From Vibrio qingdaonensis (lineage in GTDB: Bacteria; Pseudomonadota; Gammaproteobacteria; Enterobacterales; Vibrionaceae), in NCBI RefSeq assembly GCF_026191675.1, contig NZ_JAKRRY010000008.1, forward strand, positions 93,737 to 157,736: a stretch of 64,000 nt of DNA, given 5' to 3'. Shown piece after piece: positions 36,094 through 45,342 of the stretch. The translations under genes and the position numbers were made by a program. The notes beneath the pieces are model-generated. The model saw only the letters and a program-made list of their open reading frames with translations, was not told the DNA's origin and made no database searches. Within the stretch, counting starts at the first letter, position 1; each line of letters starts with the position of its first letter.

Positions 36094-36218
36094 ACTTCTT
36101 TATCTACCCATACCTACTTAATTCGTTATAAATATTAATAGACTATGAGTATACAAAACGGTATCTAAACGAGGGTTTGCAACATTTCCCTAAGCAATAG
36201 ACGAAAGTTTCGTGCTGA

Positions 36219-36731
36219 TCACCGTTTTTCAATCCATATGTCGACTAAGTTTGAATTATCACTAAGATTGATGTTCAAAGTCTCATGAATCAGTGACAAC
36301 GCGATGTCATCATTACTCATTGATGCGCTCGCGCCGACAATATCAGACACGACGACAACATCTTGCTCACTGCAGATGATTGCCGCGTAAACCGCTTCTC
36401 CTTCACTAAACCCTACATACAAGCTGTAATCCGGGTCTAAAATGATTTGTGTCAAAAACTCAACAATGTAACTTTGGGTCTCTTCGTTTTCCCACATCTT
36501 AGACTGAAGAAGTGAAAACACGATCGTAAGTCTATGAAAATCAACAAGGTGCCACTCGATTGTTGCGGAAGCACTTTCTGCGACCAATAGAGGCTCTAGA
36601 ACCCTGCTGGTTAAGGCGTCTAGGTATAAAGCTCGCCCTTTAATGCTTTCTGATGTGGGAAATTCGACATCTACTTGGCTTGCTAACCATTCATTCTTTT
36701 TGTTATATAGAGCCATTGCCGCGTCTTTCAT
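36219..36731 (-). CDS. Conserved-looking cytoplasmic protein of unknown function
   Basis: 170 residues, ATAGGA 7 bases before the ATG. No signal or membrane segment. The C-terminal half (YSLYVGFSEGEAVYAAIIC) recalls the central strands of acetyltransferases, but no acetyl-CoA loop is seen, so this is not assigned. Acidic (many Glu/Asp). Divergent from the CreA lipoprotein gene. Confidence 0.6.
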   Translation of the reverse strand: MKDAAMALYNKKNEWLASQVDVEFPTSESIKGRALYLDALTSRVLEPLLVAESASATIEWHLVDFHRLTIVFSLLQSKMWENEETQSYIVEFLTQIILDPDYSLYVGFSEGEAVYAAIICSEQDVVVVSDIVGASASMSNDDIALSLIHETLNINLSDNSNLVDIWIEKR

Positions 36732-36806
36732 TGTAAATCCTATTTGATTTTTTGCTGACCGTGGTTATTGTATACACAAGCTCTTATTTTAAAGGATTGC
36801 CCCAAT

Positions 36807-37280
36807 ATGTTGAAAAAGCTTATGATTGTTCCAGCTCTTGCCCTTGCCTTAGCAGGCTGCGGAGATAAGGAGGTTGGTGATGTTTCACTTGGCATGTTTA
36901 CATTAAAAGACATTAAACTCAACACATTAACCGATCCTGAAGTACCCGGTGTTACGTGCCATATCGCAAGCATTGAGGCTAACCTAAGCTTTTCAGACCC
37001 GAGTGATAGTTCAATATCATGTCGTCAAACCGGTGAAATTACACCAGAAATGATAGCACAGATCGACAAATCAAAATCCGGCGAGGTCGTATTTAGAAAG
37101 TCAAAAAGCATACTTTTCAAAACGATGAAAGTTCGTCGTATCTTAGATGCAGACAATCAAACTCTCATGTATTTGTCTTATTCAACTAAAGAAACATCGG
37201 GCAGCTTTAAACACAGCCTCTCCACGGTTCCGTTGTGGGGAACCAAAGCGTTTGTTGAGCCCGTTGCTTCAGTTCAATAA
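36807..37280 (+). CDS. creA: CreA-family lipoprotein
   Basis: 157 residues from ATG 36807 (AAAGGA upstream; an earlier start would spoil the signal). Lipobox LAGC with lipid-bearing Cys at about 18. Conserved CreA features: VTCHIAS, ISCRQTG with the pair of cysteines, GEVVFRKSKSILFKTMKVRR and YLSYS. E. coli CreA is soluble periplasmic; this one is a predicted lipoprotein. Function of the family is unknown. Confidence 0.85.
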   Translation: MLKKLMIVPALALALAGCGDKEVGDVSLGMFTLKDIKLNTLTDPEVPGVTCHIASIEANLSFSDPSDSSISCRQTGEITPEMIAQIDKSKSGEVVFRKSKSILFKTMKVRRILDADNQTLMYLSYSTKETSGSFKHSLSTVPLWGTKAFVEPVASVQ

Positions 37281-37295
37281 GCTCTAATAAAACGA

Positions 37296-37330
37296 TAAGA
37301 TCTATTAAAACTCTAAGATCTATTAAACTC
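37296..37330. repeat. Short direct repeat, two copies
   Basis: TAAGATCTATTAAAACTC (37296-37313) and TAAGATCTATTAAACTC (37314-37330), directly adjacent, between creA and its terminator. Confidence 0.75.
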
Positions 37331-37340
37331 TAACCCCTAT

Positions 37341-37367
37341 AAAAAGAGCCCTTTACTGGCTCTTTTT
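37341..37367. terminator. Bidirectional terminator
   Basis: 10-bp stem (AAAAAGAGCC/GGCTCTTTTT) with a 7-nt loop, A run before and T run after, between creA (plus) and the convergent GGDEF gene (minus). Confidence 0.9.
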
Positions 37368-37431
37368 AAGTTAAATCGTGTAAACAATAATGATAAGTAA
37401 CTAAATAGTTTCAACCAACGCTTATGGAGCG

Positions 37432-38409
37432 CTAACTTTCATCATCCGGCGGTTCATCACCGGATGCTAAATCACACAAGTTACAATCGATGCACTTGGT
37501 AATACTCGTTTGTTTATGACAAGAAACCAGTGTTAAGTTTTTACTGTTTCTTTTTGCCTGCATTAAAGCTGCATCCGCAACATTGGCGAGCTTGCCTTGC
37601 TCTTGCTGCTCGGTAAGATGTGAGACACCAATACTTACTGTCACACTAAATATTCGACCTTCAACACAGGTAAATTTGAACGCCTCAACTTTTTCTCGAA
37701 GTCTTTCTCCAAGAAAAAATGCTTCACGTAGCTCTGTGTTAGGTAATAAAATGGCAAATTCATCGCCCCCAAAGCGACAGCAATAATCTTCAACACGCAG
37801 CGATTCCAGCATAATTTTTCCAATTTCATGGAGTACATGATCTCCAGAGCTATGCCCTAGTGCGTCATTGATTAACTTGAAATTATCAACATCCAGCATG
37901 AGAAATGAAAATGGCTGCTTATGACGTTGAAACGACGCATATTCACGTGCTAGTTGAGTTTCTAAAAACCGCCGGTTATAAACACCGGTCAATTCGTCTC
38001 GAATAACCATGGTCTCTAATTCATTGTGCTTTGCGATTGTATCACTCACATCAATCGCAATTCCAAATATCCCGATTACCTCACCATCACTGTTAAATAA
38101 TGGTGATTTCATGTTTTGGTAATACCGAACACGGTTATCCTTTAAAATATTTTTTTCAAGCTTAGAGACCGTATGGCCACTAAGTACCAACTGGTCATTA
38201 ACTAGGATATCGTCACTGTCGTTCAGATTAAAAAACGCATCGTCTTTTTTGCCTAAAATTTGCTCACTGGATAAGTTAAACAACTGGCAAATGGCTTCAT
38301 TGACGAAAACATAGCAGCCCTGCGCATCTTTAATAAAAAAGTAACTGTCGAGGCGATTGAACGCTTGTTTAAAGTCAACCTTACTAATATCAAGTTGAGT
38401 CAAATCCAC
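37432..38409 (-). CDS. Diguanylate cyclase with PAS domain
   Basis: 325 residues, no membrane segment. PAS domain (about 15-130, ending GIFGIAIDVSD) then a GGDEF domain (about 135-295) with intact RFGGDEFAILLPN. RVED lies five residues before GGDEF, the usual product-inhibition I-site. Makes c-di-GMP from two GTP, with activity set by the PAS ligand. The C-terminal tail holds four clustered cysteines (CHKQTSITKCIDCNLCD), unusual for the family and possibly a metal or redox site. Confidence 0.93.
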   Translation of the reverse strand: MDLTQLDISKVDFKQAFNRLDSYFFIKDAQGCYVFVNEAICQLFNLSSEQILGKKDDAFFNLNDSDDILVNDQLVLSGHTVSKLEKNILKDNRVRYYQNMKSPLFNSDGEVIGIFGIAIDVSDTIAKHNELETMVIRDELTGVYNRRFLETQLAREYASFQRHKQPFSFLMLDVDNFKLINDALGHSSGDHVLHEIGKIMLESLRVEDYCCRFGGDEFAILLPNTELREAFFLGERLREKVEAFKFTCVEGRIFSVTVSIGVSHLTEQQEQGKLANVADAALMQAKRNSKNLTLVSCHKQTSITKCIDCNLCDLASGDEPPDDES

Positions 38410-38612
38410 ACCCCTTATTATTGTTTTTAACTAGACTAGTACTCTCCTTACCCATGTCAATGTTATGGCTATCAATATGAACCTAAGCTAATAGCAAACG
38501 TGACTAAATGCTACTTCCTGCTACTTTCAACACGTCATCAGTGCAATTCATTGCAACAAATTGACACTATTTGTGATACTATGCGGAAAATTTTGATCCC
38601 TTAGCGTTTAGT

Positions 38613-39917
38613 ATGAGATTCCCCGGACAACGTAAATCAAAGCATTACTTTCCAACAAGTAAAAAGAACCTATCAGTGAGCCAAGCTCAAGCTGCGCCGA
38701 AATACTTTCGACCGACCATCATTGGTGTTGGGCAAACTATTGTCGATATTGAAGCTCGAGTAGATGATTCCTTCTTAGAGAAGTATGAGTTGAGTAAGGG
38801 ACACTCACTTGTTCTCGAAGAAAGCAAAGCGGATGCTTTGTACCAAGAATTGGTTGAACAAGGCTTAATTACTCATCAATTTCCAGGCGATACGATAGGT
38901 AATACCCTACACAATTATTCAGTTCTTGCTGATAGTAAATCCGTGTTGCTTGGCGTGATGTCGAAAAACATTGAAGTAGGTTCGTATGGCTATCGCTACT
39001 TGTGCCGTACTTCGTCACGTATGAACCTCAACCATTTGCAAACTGTCGATGGGCCAATTGGTCGCTGCTACACGTTAATTACTGATGACGGTGAACGTAC
39101 CTTTGCGATCAACGAAGGTGAAATGAACCAACTGCTTCCAGAGAGTGTTCCAGAGTCTATTTTTGATAAAGCGTCGGCGTTAGTGGTCTCATCTTACTTA
39201 ATGCGTGGCAAACCCGAAGACCCTATGCCATTAGCCGTAGCTCGCGCAGTAGAGCTTGCTAAGCAAAAGTCTGTACCTGTTGTCCTCACTCTCGGTACGA
39301 AATGGGTTATCCAGGGTAACGAAACGTTTTGGCAAGACTACATTAAAGAGAACGTCACGATTGTTGCAATGAACGAAGAAGAAGGCGAAGCCTTAACTGG
39401 GTTTGCCGATCCCCTTCTTGCGGCCAATAAAGCACTAGATTGGGTTGATTTGGTCTTGTGTACTGCAGGTCCCCATGGGCTATATATGGCTGGCTACTGC
39501 GACAATGTCGCGCTTAGAGACACCACCCATGAGCTATTAGAAGGCCCAATTGAAAACTTTAACCAGTTTGAATTCAGCCGAGCTATGCGCAAACAAGATT
39601 GTGCTGACCCGCAAAAAGTATATTCGCACATTGGTCCATACTTAGGTGGCCCTCTTGAGATCAAGAATACCAATGGTGCCGGTGATGGTGCACTCTCGGC
39701 TCTGCTACATGATATGACGGCAAATGCATTCCATCATAATAATGTACCAGGTTCGGACAAGCATGTGATGCCATGTTTGACCTACTCTTCTTTGTCGCAA
39801 ATATGTAAATATGCGAACCGAGTCAGTTACGAAGTGTTAATGCAACACTCACCAAGACTGACTCGTGCGTTGCCCGAACGAGAAGATAGCCTAGAAGAAG
39901 CGTACTGGGATAGATAA
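38613..39917 (+). CDS. gsk: Inosine/guanosine kinase
   Basis: 434 residues, PfkB family, close to E. coli Gsk throughout: MRFPGQRKSKHYFPTSK opening, VDGPIGRCYTLI, NGAGDGALSALLHD with catalytic Asp, and the RALPEREDSLEEAYWDR ending. Phosphorylates guanosine and inosine in purine salvage. Single gene with a strong terminator behind it. Confidence 0.96.
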   Translation: MRFPGQRKSKHYFPTSKKNLSVSQAQAAPKYFRPTIIGVGQTIVDIEARVDDSFLEKYELSKGHSLVLEESKADALYQELVEQGLITHQFPGDTIGNTLHNYSVLADSKSVLLGVMSKNIEVGSYGYRYLCRTSSRMNLNHLQTVDGPIGRCYTLITDDGERTFAINEGEMNQLLPESVPESIFDKASALVVSSYLMRGKPEDPMPLAVARAVELAKQKSVPVVLTLGTKWVIQGNETFWQDYIKENVTIVAMNEEEGEALTGFADPLLAANKALDWVDLVLCTAGPHGLYMAGYCDNVALRDTTHELLEGPIENFNQFEFSRAMRKQDCADPQKVYSHIGPYLGGPLEIKNTNGAGDGALSALLHDMTANAFHHNNVPGSDKHVMPCLTYSSLSQICKYANRVSYEVLMQHSPRLTRALPEREDSLEEAYWDR

Positions 39918-39920
39918 ATA

Positions 39921-39947
39921 AAAAGAGGCTAATTTAGCCTCTTTTTT
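39921..39947. terminator. Terminator after gsk
   Basis: 10-bp stem AAAAGAGGCT/AGCCTCTTTT with a 5-nt loop and T7. Confidence 0.9.
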
Positions 39948-40088
39948 TAATTGAACTAACGCTAACCAGTTGAACTGGTCAAATTTAGTACAGCATACTG
40001 AATTTTTGTCTTTACAAAGAATTATTAGCCAGTATTATCTCGACGCAAACGTTTTCCTCATTAATTTTGTGGCTTTAAAGGACCGTTA

Positions 40089-41837
40089 ATGCTATCTGAC
40101 ATCGAAATCTGCCGTAGTGCGTCACTTTCTGCTATCACCGACGTTGCCAAAGACGCTGGTTTACTTGATCACGAAATACTTCCTCAAGGTGTGCATAAAG
40201 CGAAAGTCTCGCTAAAAGCAATTGAACGTCTTCGAGACAACCTTAATGGTAAACTTATTGTCGTCACTGCAATTACCCCAACCCCATTAGGTGAGGGTAA
40301 AACCGTCACCACCGTAGGTCTATCTCAAGGACTTAAAAAACTCGGCGAAAGCGTATTTGCCTGCATTCGACAGCCTTCTATGGGACCTGTATTTGGCGTA
40401 AAAGGCGGAGCAGCAGGCGGTGGCTATGCTCAAGTTGCACCAATGGAAGAGCTCAACCTACACCTAACTGGCGACATCCATGCCGTGACCGCAGCGCACA
40501 ATTTAGCGGCTGCGGCGATAGATGCCCGTATCTATCATGAGCAGCGCTTAGGCTATGACAATTTCGAGTCTCGAACTGGACTCTCTGCGCTTAAAATCGA
40601 TGTAAAGAACGTTGTTTGGAAACGAGTTATTGACCATAATGATCGGTCGCTACGTATGGTTACTGTTGGCAAAAACGAAGTCAATAAAACCATCAACGGG
40701 GTTGAACGCGAAGACGGGTTTGATATTTCTGCCGCGTCAGAGCTCATGGCCATATTAGCGTTATCTGAAAGCCTTAACGATCTTAGAGCTCGCATTGGTA
40801 AAATTGTTGTCGCATACAGTATCGAAGGTCAACCTATCACCACTGAAGACCTGCAAGTTGCTGGCGCGATGGCTGTTAGTATGAAAGACGCGGTTGAACC
40901 GACACTCATGCAAACCTTGGAAGGCGTGCCTACCCTTATTCATGCTGGTCCCTTTGCTAACATCGCTCACGGTAACTCTTCTATCATCGCCGACAAAATT
41001 GCAACCAAGCTCGCGAGTTACACCGTCACTGAAGGTGGGTTTGGCTCCGATATGGGCTTCGAGAAAGCTTGTAACATTAAAGCCGCTGCAACCGATAAAA
41101 AACCGGACTGTGCCGTCATTGTCGCCACACTTCGCGGCCTTAAAGCCAACTCTGGCTTGTATGACTTTAAACCAGGAGCACCAATCCCTGACTCCTTATT
41201 TGAAGATGACGAGCAAGCACTTAAAGCCGGATTTGAAAACCTGAAATGGCACATCAATAATGTAGCCAAATACGGCGTTCCTGCGGTGGTCGCCATCAAT
41301 CGCTTCCCACAAGATTCACAGCAAGAATTGGATTTATTGACTCAGTGGATCAAACAGTTTGATGGTAACTGTCGCGTCGCCACTAGCGAAGGATTTTCCC
41401 TTGGCGGAGATGGTACCATTGATCTTGCAAAAGAAGTAATCGCTGCCTGTCAAACACCAGTTAACTTCAAACCACTGTATACCGCAGAGCAGTCTGTTAA
41501 AGAAAAGCTAATGGCGGTGTGTGAAGCTGGATATGGGGCAGCAAATGTCTCGTTATCTTACCAAGCACAAAAACAGCTTGAGCTATACGAAACTCAGGGC
41601 TTCAATCATTTGGCCGTTTGCTTAGCCAAGACACCGCTATCTATCACGACAGATGGCAGTATTAAAGGCGCTCCCGTTGGATTTGAAGTGGTGATCAGAG
41701 AGCTTAAGCTATGTGCTGGTGCTGGCTTTATTTATGCGCTTTGCGGTAACGTAATGACGATGCCGGGCTTACCGGATAAACCCGCCTTTATGTCTCTTGA
41801 CCTTGATGATGAGGGTAACATCATCGGTTTAAGCTAG
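40089..41837 (+). CDS. fhs: Formate-tetrahydrofolate ligase
   Basis: 582 residues, full length. Makes 10-formyl-THF from formate, ATP and THF. ATP loop in [16 protein letters not shown], further conserved [20 protein letters not shown] and GHLHAV-like [13 protein letters not shown]. Together with gsk it points to purine and one-carbon metabolism, though each gene has its own terminator. E. coli lacks this enzyme. Confidence 0.95.
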   Translation: MLSDIEICRSASLSAITDVAKDAGLLDHEILPQGVHKAKVSLKAIERLRDNLNGKLIVVTAITPTPLGEGKTVTTVGLSQGLKKLGESVFACIRQPSMGPVFGVKGGAAGGGYAQVAPMEELNLHLTGDIHAVTAAHNLAAAAIDARIYHEQRLGYDNFESRTGLSALKIDVKNVVWKRVIDHNDRSLRMVTVGKNEVNKTINGVEREDGFDISAASELMAILALSESLNDLRARIGKIVVAYSIEGQPITTEDLQVAGAMAVSMKDAVEPTLMQTLEGVPTLIHAGPFANIAHGNSSIIADKIATKLASYTVTEGGFGSDMGFEKACNIKAAATDKKPDCAVIVATLRGLKANSGLYDFKPGAPIPDSLFEDDEQALKAGFENLKWHINNVAKYGVPAVVAINRFPQDSQQELDLLTQWIKQFDGNCRVATSEGFSLGGDGTIDLAKEVIAACQTPVNFKPLYTAEQSVKEKLMAVCEAGYGAANVSLSYQAQKQLELYETQGFNHLAVCLAKTPLSITTDGSIKGAPVGFEVVIRELKLCAGAGFIYALCGNVMTMPGLPDKPAFMSLDLDDEGNIIGLS

Positions 41838-41891
41838 ATCGGTTTGACTAAATCAGAATAACCTAGAGAAAAGACCAATTAAGTGCTTAAA

Positions 41892-41920
41892 AAAAGCGAC
41901 GAGTAATCGTCGCTTTTCTG
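41892..41920 (+). terminator. Terminator after fhs
   Basis: 11-bp perfect stem (AAAAGCGACGA/TCGTCGCTTTT) with a GTAA loop. Confidence 0.9.
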
Positions 41921-41980
41921 TTTCTATCATCAGGTTTCAACCGTGCAGTATTGTTATACCTAACTACGCTATTAGGGACT

Positions 41981-42613
41981 TTACTTGGCGACAATCAACG
42001 TTAGCTCTACACGCCGATTGCAAGCCTTACCAAAAGAAGTGCTATTGGTACAAGCTGGCACCGCCTCACCATAGCCACGTGTATAAATGATTTGGCGAGA
42101 GACTTGATTCTTGATTAGCGTTTCTTTCACCATTGCCGCGCGCTGGTCCGATAACACATCATTTCTCACGATTGCCCCTGTATTGTCAGTATGACCACCA
42201 ATTACCACATCTATCCCCTGCTGCTGAGACAAAAAATTGGCCAAGTGAAACAACCATTGGGAAGAATTATCAGAAACACGTGACGAACCAGTACTAAAGT
42301 GGATTTTTTCTTTGAGGCGAATCATAACGTAGTCACCTGGGACGAGTTCATAATCGAGTCCATGATTAACCAGATAGGTTTCTAACGAATCCCAAGCCTG
42401 AGTACGATATTGACCATTGGGACCTTCCACAGTCGCCCCTACTGGCGCTGAATGACTGATATGGGGTGCCTTGACCCAGTCAGGGTGCATGACGTCGTGT
42501 TCAGACCGTGGAGCCGTATCGAGCATGCCTGCGAACATTTTGTCAGTTATCGATGATGTAGAGCTGCAACCCGCCAATAACCCGACCGCAATCAAACACG
42601 CAATTTTCTTCAT
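41981..42613 (-). CDS. OmpA-family lipoprotein
   Basis: 210 residues from ATG 42613, where GGAG lies 8 bases before; a longer frame upstream overlaps the divergent gene and is rejected. Lipobox LLAGC (Cys about 16). C-terminal OmpA peptidoglycan-binding domain: IGGHTDNTG, SDQRAAMVKETL, YGEAVPACTNS and CNRRVELTL. Anchors outer membrane to peptidoglycan; a role with an efflux or secretion system is not indicated. Confidence 0.88.
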   Translation of the reverse strand: MKKIACLIAVGLLAGCSSTSSITDKMFAGMLDTAPRSEHDVMHPDWVKAPHISHSAPVGATVEGPNGQYRTQAWDSLETYLVNHGLDYELVPGDYVMIRLKEKIHFSTGSSRVSDNSSQWLFHLANFLSQQQGIDVVIGGHTDNTGAIVRNDVLSDQRAAMVKETLIKNQVSRQIIYTRGYGEAVPACTNSTSFGKACNRRVELTLIVAK

Positions 42614-42794
42614 GACACACTCCAAACGCTCGTAGCAACATCCAATATTTCTTTTATCGGCGTGAATATCCGAAACTTTACCAACGAGAAGAAAATATTC
42701 TTCATTTAGCTGTTTCAGATTGTTACTAATTGCTTGTCTGAAGTAATTGGTAACAGTTACACTCGAGGTATTATTAATAATATGATGCATCAAC

Positions 42795-43418
42795 ATGTTT
42801 AAATCACTTAGCAAACTCGCCGCAATACTTTCTCTCGCCGTCCTAATCACCGCTTGTGGGGAATCCAATACCCCCGTTGAAGGCAAGCAATACAAAGTCC
42901 TACCTAACGATCTTAGCCAACATAACCTTCCTCAAGTGACAGAAGTTTTCTCGTTAGGCTGTGGCCATTGTCGCAATTTGGAGCCACTATTGCCGGAACT
43001 AGAGGAGCTTACTGATTCTAAGCTAGGCAAAGTACATGTGATGTTTAACGACAGCGCACAAATTGCTGCGATGATCTTTTACAGTGCCGTCATGCAATCT
43101 GAAGACCAGCGTATTCCTGAAGACATGAAACTTGAATTGTTTGCTCTAGTTCAAAACAGTGAGCTGGATGGCCAGCAAAAACAAATTGAGTTAAATCGAA
43201 TTTTTGAGTCTCGTACTATGGTCACACCTTACGACTTTGATGAAGCGCAGCAAAAGGAGCTATTCGAATATATTGAACTGGCTAACACGGTATCAACTGA
43301 AGCTCAAATTAACGCAGTACCGACCTTCATCGTCAATGGTAAGTATGAAGTGGTACTCGCAGGTCACGAAGACATCAAAGAAATCGCAGAGACGATAAAT
43401 TACCTAAAAACCAAATAA
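42795..43418 (+). CDS. DsbA-like lipoprotein thioredoxin
   Basis: 207 residues. Lipobox LITAC (Cys21). Thioredoxin-fold DsbA family with active site CGHC at 56-59 and cis-proline in AVPTFIVNG near 176. CGHC is closer to protein-disulfide isomerase than to CPHC of DsbA. Likely a membrane-anchored periplasmic thiol oxidase or isomerase. Followed by the FKBP isomerase gene 62 bases on; both act in envelope protein folding. Confidence 0.88.
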   Translation: MFKSLSKLAAILSLAVLITACGESNTPVEGKQYKVLPNDLSQHNLPQVTEVFSLGCGHCRNLEPLLPELEELTDSKLGKVHVMFNDSAQIAAMIFYSAVMQSEDQRIPEDMKLELFALVQNSELDGQQKQIELNRIFESRTMVTPYDFDEAQQKELFEYIELANTVSTEAQINAVPTFIVNGKYEVVLAGHEDIKEIAETINYLKTK

Positions 43419-43480
43419 GCATCACCGTAGAAGCCACTTTAACCAGTGGCAATTTACCTAAATTAGATCAAGGAATTACC

Positions 43481-43954
43481 GTGTCAAAGATACTTATCCC
43501 TCTCATCGTTGTACTGCTCGCAGCTTTTATGATTTACCGTACATGGACAAATAACAAAGCTGGCGAAGTGAACTTGCAACAAGGTCAGGCTTTCTTGCAA
43601 GAAAACGGACTAAAAGAAGAAGTGACCACAACCGAAAGCGGCCTTCAATATCAGGTATTACATAAAGGCGAAGGTACGGTTCACCCTTCCGCTAAAAGCA
43701 AAGTAAAGGTTCATTACCACGGTACGCTCATCGATGGCACCGTCTTCGATAGCTCTGTTGATCGCGGCACGCCGATTAGCTTTGGTTTAAACCAAGTGAT
43801 TAAAGGTTGGACTGAAGGTCTACAACTCATGAATGAAGGTGACAAATACCGCCTGTTTATTCCTAGTAACCTTGCCTACGGTAAAAGCGGCTCAGGCCCT
43901 ATCCCACCAGCCTCTGTTTTGATCTTTGATGTTGAGTTGATTGCCATTCAGTAG
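43481..43954 (+). CDS. FKBP-type peptidyl-prolyl isomerase, membrane anchored
   Basis: 157 residues, GTG start with AAGGA before it. An N-terminal hydrophobic helix (4-20) anchors it; the FKBP domain (about 55-157) has VKVHYHGTLIDGTVFDSS, QVIKGWTEGL, IPSNLAYGKSGSGPIPP and LIFDVELI. FklB/FkpA type, acting on prolyl bonds in the periplasm. Confidence 0.93.
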   Translation: MSKILIPLIVVLLAAFMIYRTWTNNKAGEVNLQQGQAFLQENGLKEEVTTTESGLQYQVLHKGEGTVHPSAKSKVKVHYHGTLIDGTVFDSSVDRGTPISFGLNQVIKGWTEGLQLMNEGDKYRLFIPSNLAYGKSGSGPIPPASVLIFDVELIAIQ

Positions 43955-44009
43955 TTAGAGGTTTACGACGCTTAGAGTGCCAACACAACGTATTCAAGCT
44001 TGAATCGAC

Positions 44010-44037
44010 AAAAAGCTCCTTGTTAGGAGCTTTTTTT
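44010..44037 (+). terminator. Terminator after the FKBP gene
   Basis: 10-bp stem AAAAGCTCCT/AGGAGCTTTT with TGTT loop and T7. Confidence 0.9.
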
Positions 44038-44075
44038 GTGGGTCCTTGGCAGGGAGTTAACCCAGCCTATCCTCA

Positions 44076-44441
44076 CTAGGGTAAATAGTCGTCACCAGCG
44101 GCTGCGACAAACGCCATTTCTACCAATAAATTCGGATCGGCCAATTCAACCTTAACGCACGCTCGGCTTGGTGCGCATTGCTCTGGGAACCACGAATCCC
44201 ATACTTCATTCAATGCATCGAAATTAGCGAAATCTGTCACGTAAACCGTGACGGAGAGAATTCTAGATTTGTCACTACCGATGGATTGAAGCATGGTTTC
44301 AGCTTGGTCGAAAATCTGCTGGACTTGGCTTTGCATTCCGGCAGAGGTATCCGACTCCGCCACTTCAACAAAGTGCGCAATTCCGTTAAATACGGTCACG
44401 TCAGACCAACGCTTACAAGGGTTAACTCGATGAATCGTCAT
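44076..44441 (-). CDS. RidA-family deaminase
   Basis: 121 residues. RidA/YjgF fold with the key arginine in APSRACVKVELADPNLLVEMA, VYVTDFANFDALNEVW. Hydrolyses reactive enamine/imine intermediates, or is a subgroup member with another role (it starts MTIHRVNPCKRWSDVTVF, unlike archetypal RidA). A 32-bp palindrome lies 104 bases upstream. Confidence 0.9.
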   Translation of the reverse strand: MTIHRVNPCKRWSDVTVFNGIAHFVEVAESDTSAGMQSQVQQIFDQAETMLQSIGSDKSRILSVTVYVTDFANFDALNEVWDSWFPEQCAPSRACVKVELADPNLLVEMAFVAAAGDDYLP

Positions 44442-44841
44442 TTCTTTTTCTTACCTTAGAGAACAAACCACTATGATATCAATTTGCCTAATTCTGCCAA
44501 CAATTTTAGTCATTGATAACCGATATAATTGGTCGTATTCAATAGCATAAATCCGACATTAATGTCGGATTTATGCACGGTATTAGATATTACGATACTT
44601 AACATCCATGACCTTCTCAATGTAAAGCTCTCGCTATCCTCACGCAAATGAAGATCTCCCAAAGCACCTAGCTAACTCAAAGATAATGGCTAAGTCACGT
44701 AAATAGTGTTCTTTACGCGCTTTGGGAAGTGAAGCAAGCTTTGGAGTAAAAGTAAATGTGCTAAGGAGAGCTCAGACATCGCTTTCAGGCTTTGTATCAA
44801 TTTCGTCATATAAAGCCTTATATTCCCACTACAAACTCAAT
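44442..44841. other. Gene-free stretch
   Basis: 400 bases with a 32-bp perfect palindrome (44545-44576) as the only notable structure. A short open frame toward the right end is not supported. Confidence 0.4.
44545..44576. repeat. 32-bp perfect palindrome
   Basis: The 16 bases GCATAAATCCGACATT are followed at once by their exact reverse complement. No T run; not next to a stop codon. Could be an operator for a large dimeric regulator, a cruciform site or a relic of an element. Confidence 0.85.
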
Positions 44842-45165
44842 TCACTTTGTTTGATGACCAAACTCGCGATTTTCCTGCGTATCGTAACTGATCTGCTTAT
44901 CTACGTTCTTTAGTTGGACTCCAACCTTATCAAACGCTTTTTGGATAATGCTTGCAACATGAAGCTGACCTTCTTTCATTAGAAAATTTGCTCGGTCTTG
45001 ATTCGTTTCGAATACGCAAGCGATTTTTAAGCTCTGTGGAAAAGACGAGCATTTGACCGTATGAGTCACCCAAAGAAAACCATCGTAGCCTTTTAACGTA
45101 TCTTCACAAACTTCGGTTAACACCTCTCTAATTTGATTTTCGATCTTCTTATCTGATTTACGCAT
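44842..45165 (-). CDS. Conserved protein, often labelled Fis-type without clear basis
   Basis: 107 residues, cytoplasmic. MRKSDKKIENQIREVLTEVCEDTLKGYDGFLWVTHTV matches from memory a family common in vibrios and Shewanella annotated as Fis-family regulator; no Fis helix-turn-helix is visible here. Function unknown. Confidence 0.7.
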   Translation of the reverse strand: MRKSDKKIENQIREVLTEVCEDTLKGYDGFLWVTHTVKCSSFPQSLKIACVFETNQDRANFLMKEGQLHVASIIQKAFDKVGVQLKNVDKQISYDTQENREFGHQTK

Positions 45166-45342
45166 GAAGCAAACTTCCTATTTACACTTAAAAAAAAGCT
45201 GTCGGTCATTATTGTCTAAAACGATATTAGGCACTGTCGCTATTTCAAATACAAAGTATTTATAGTAACACTGAAAGTCTCACAGTGTGGAGCCTGTAAC
45301 GGACGGCCTTACCTGCTGATTTCAATAACTCGTATTCAAAGG

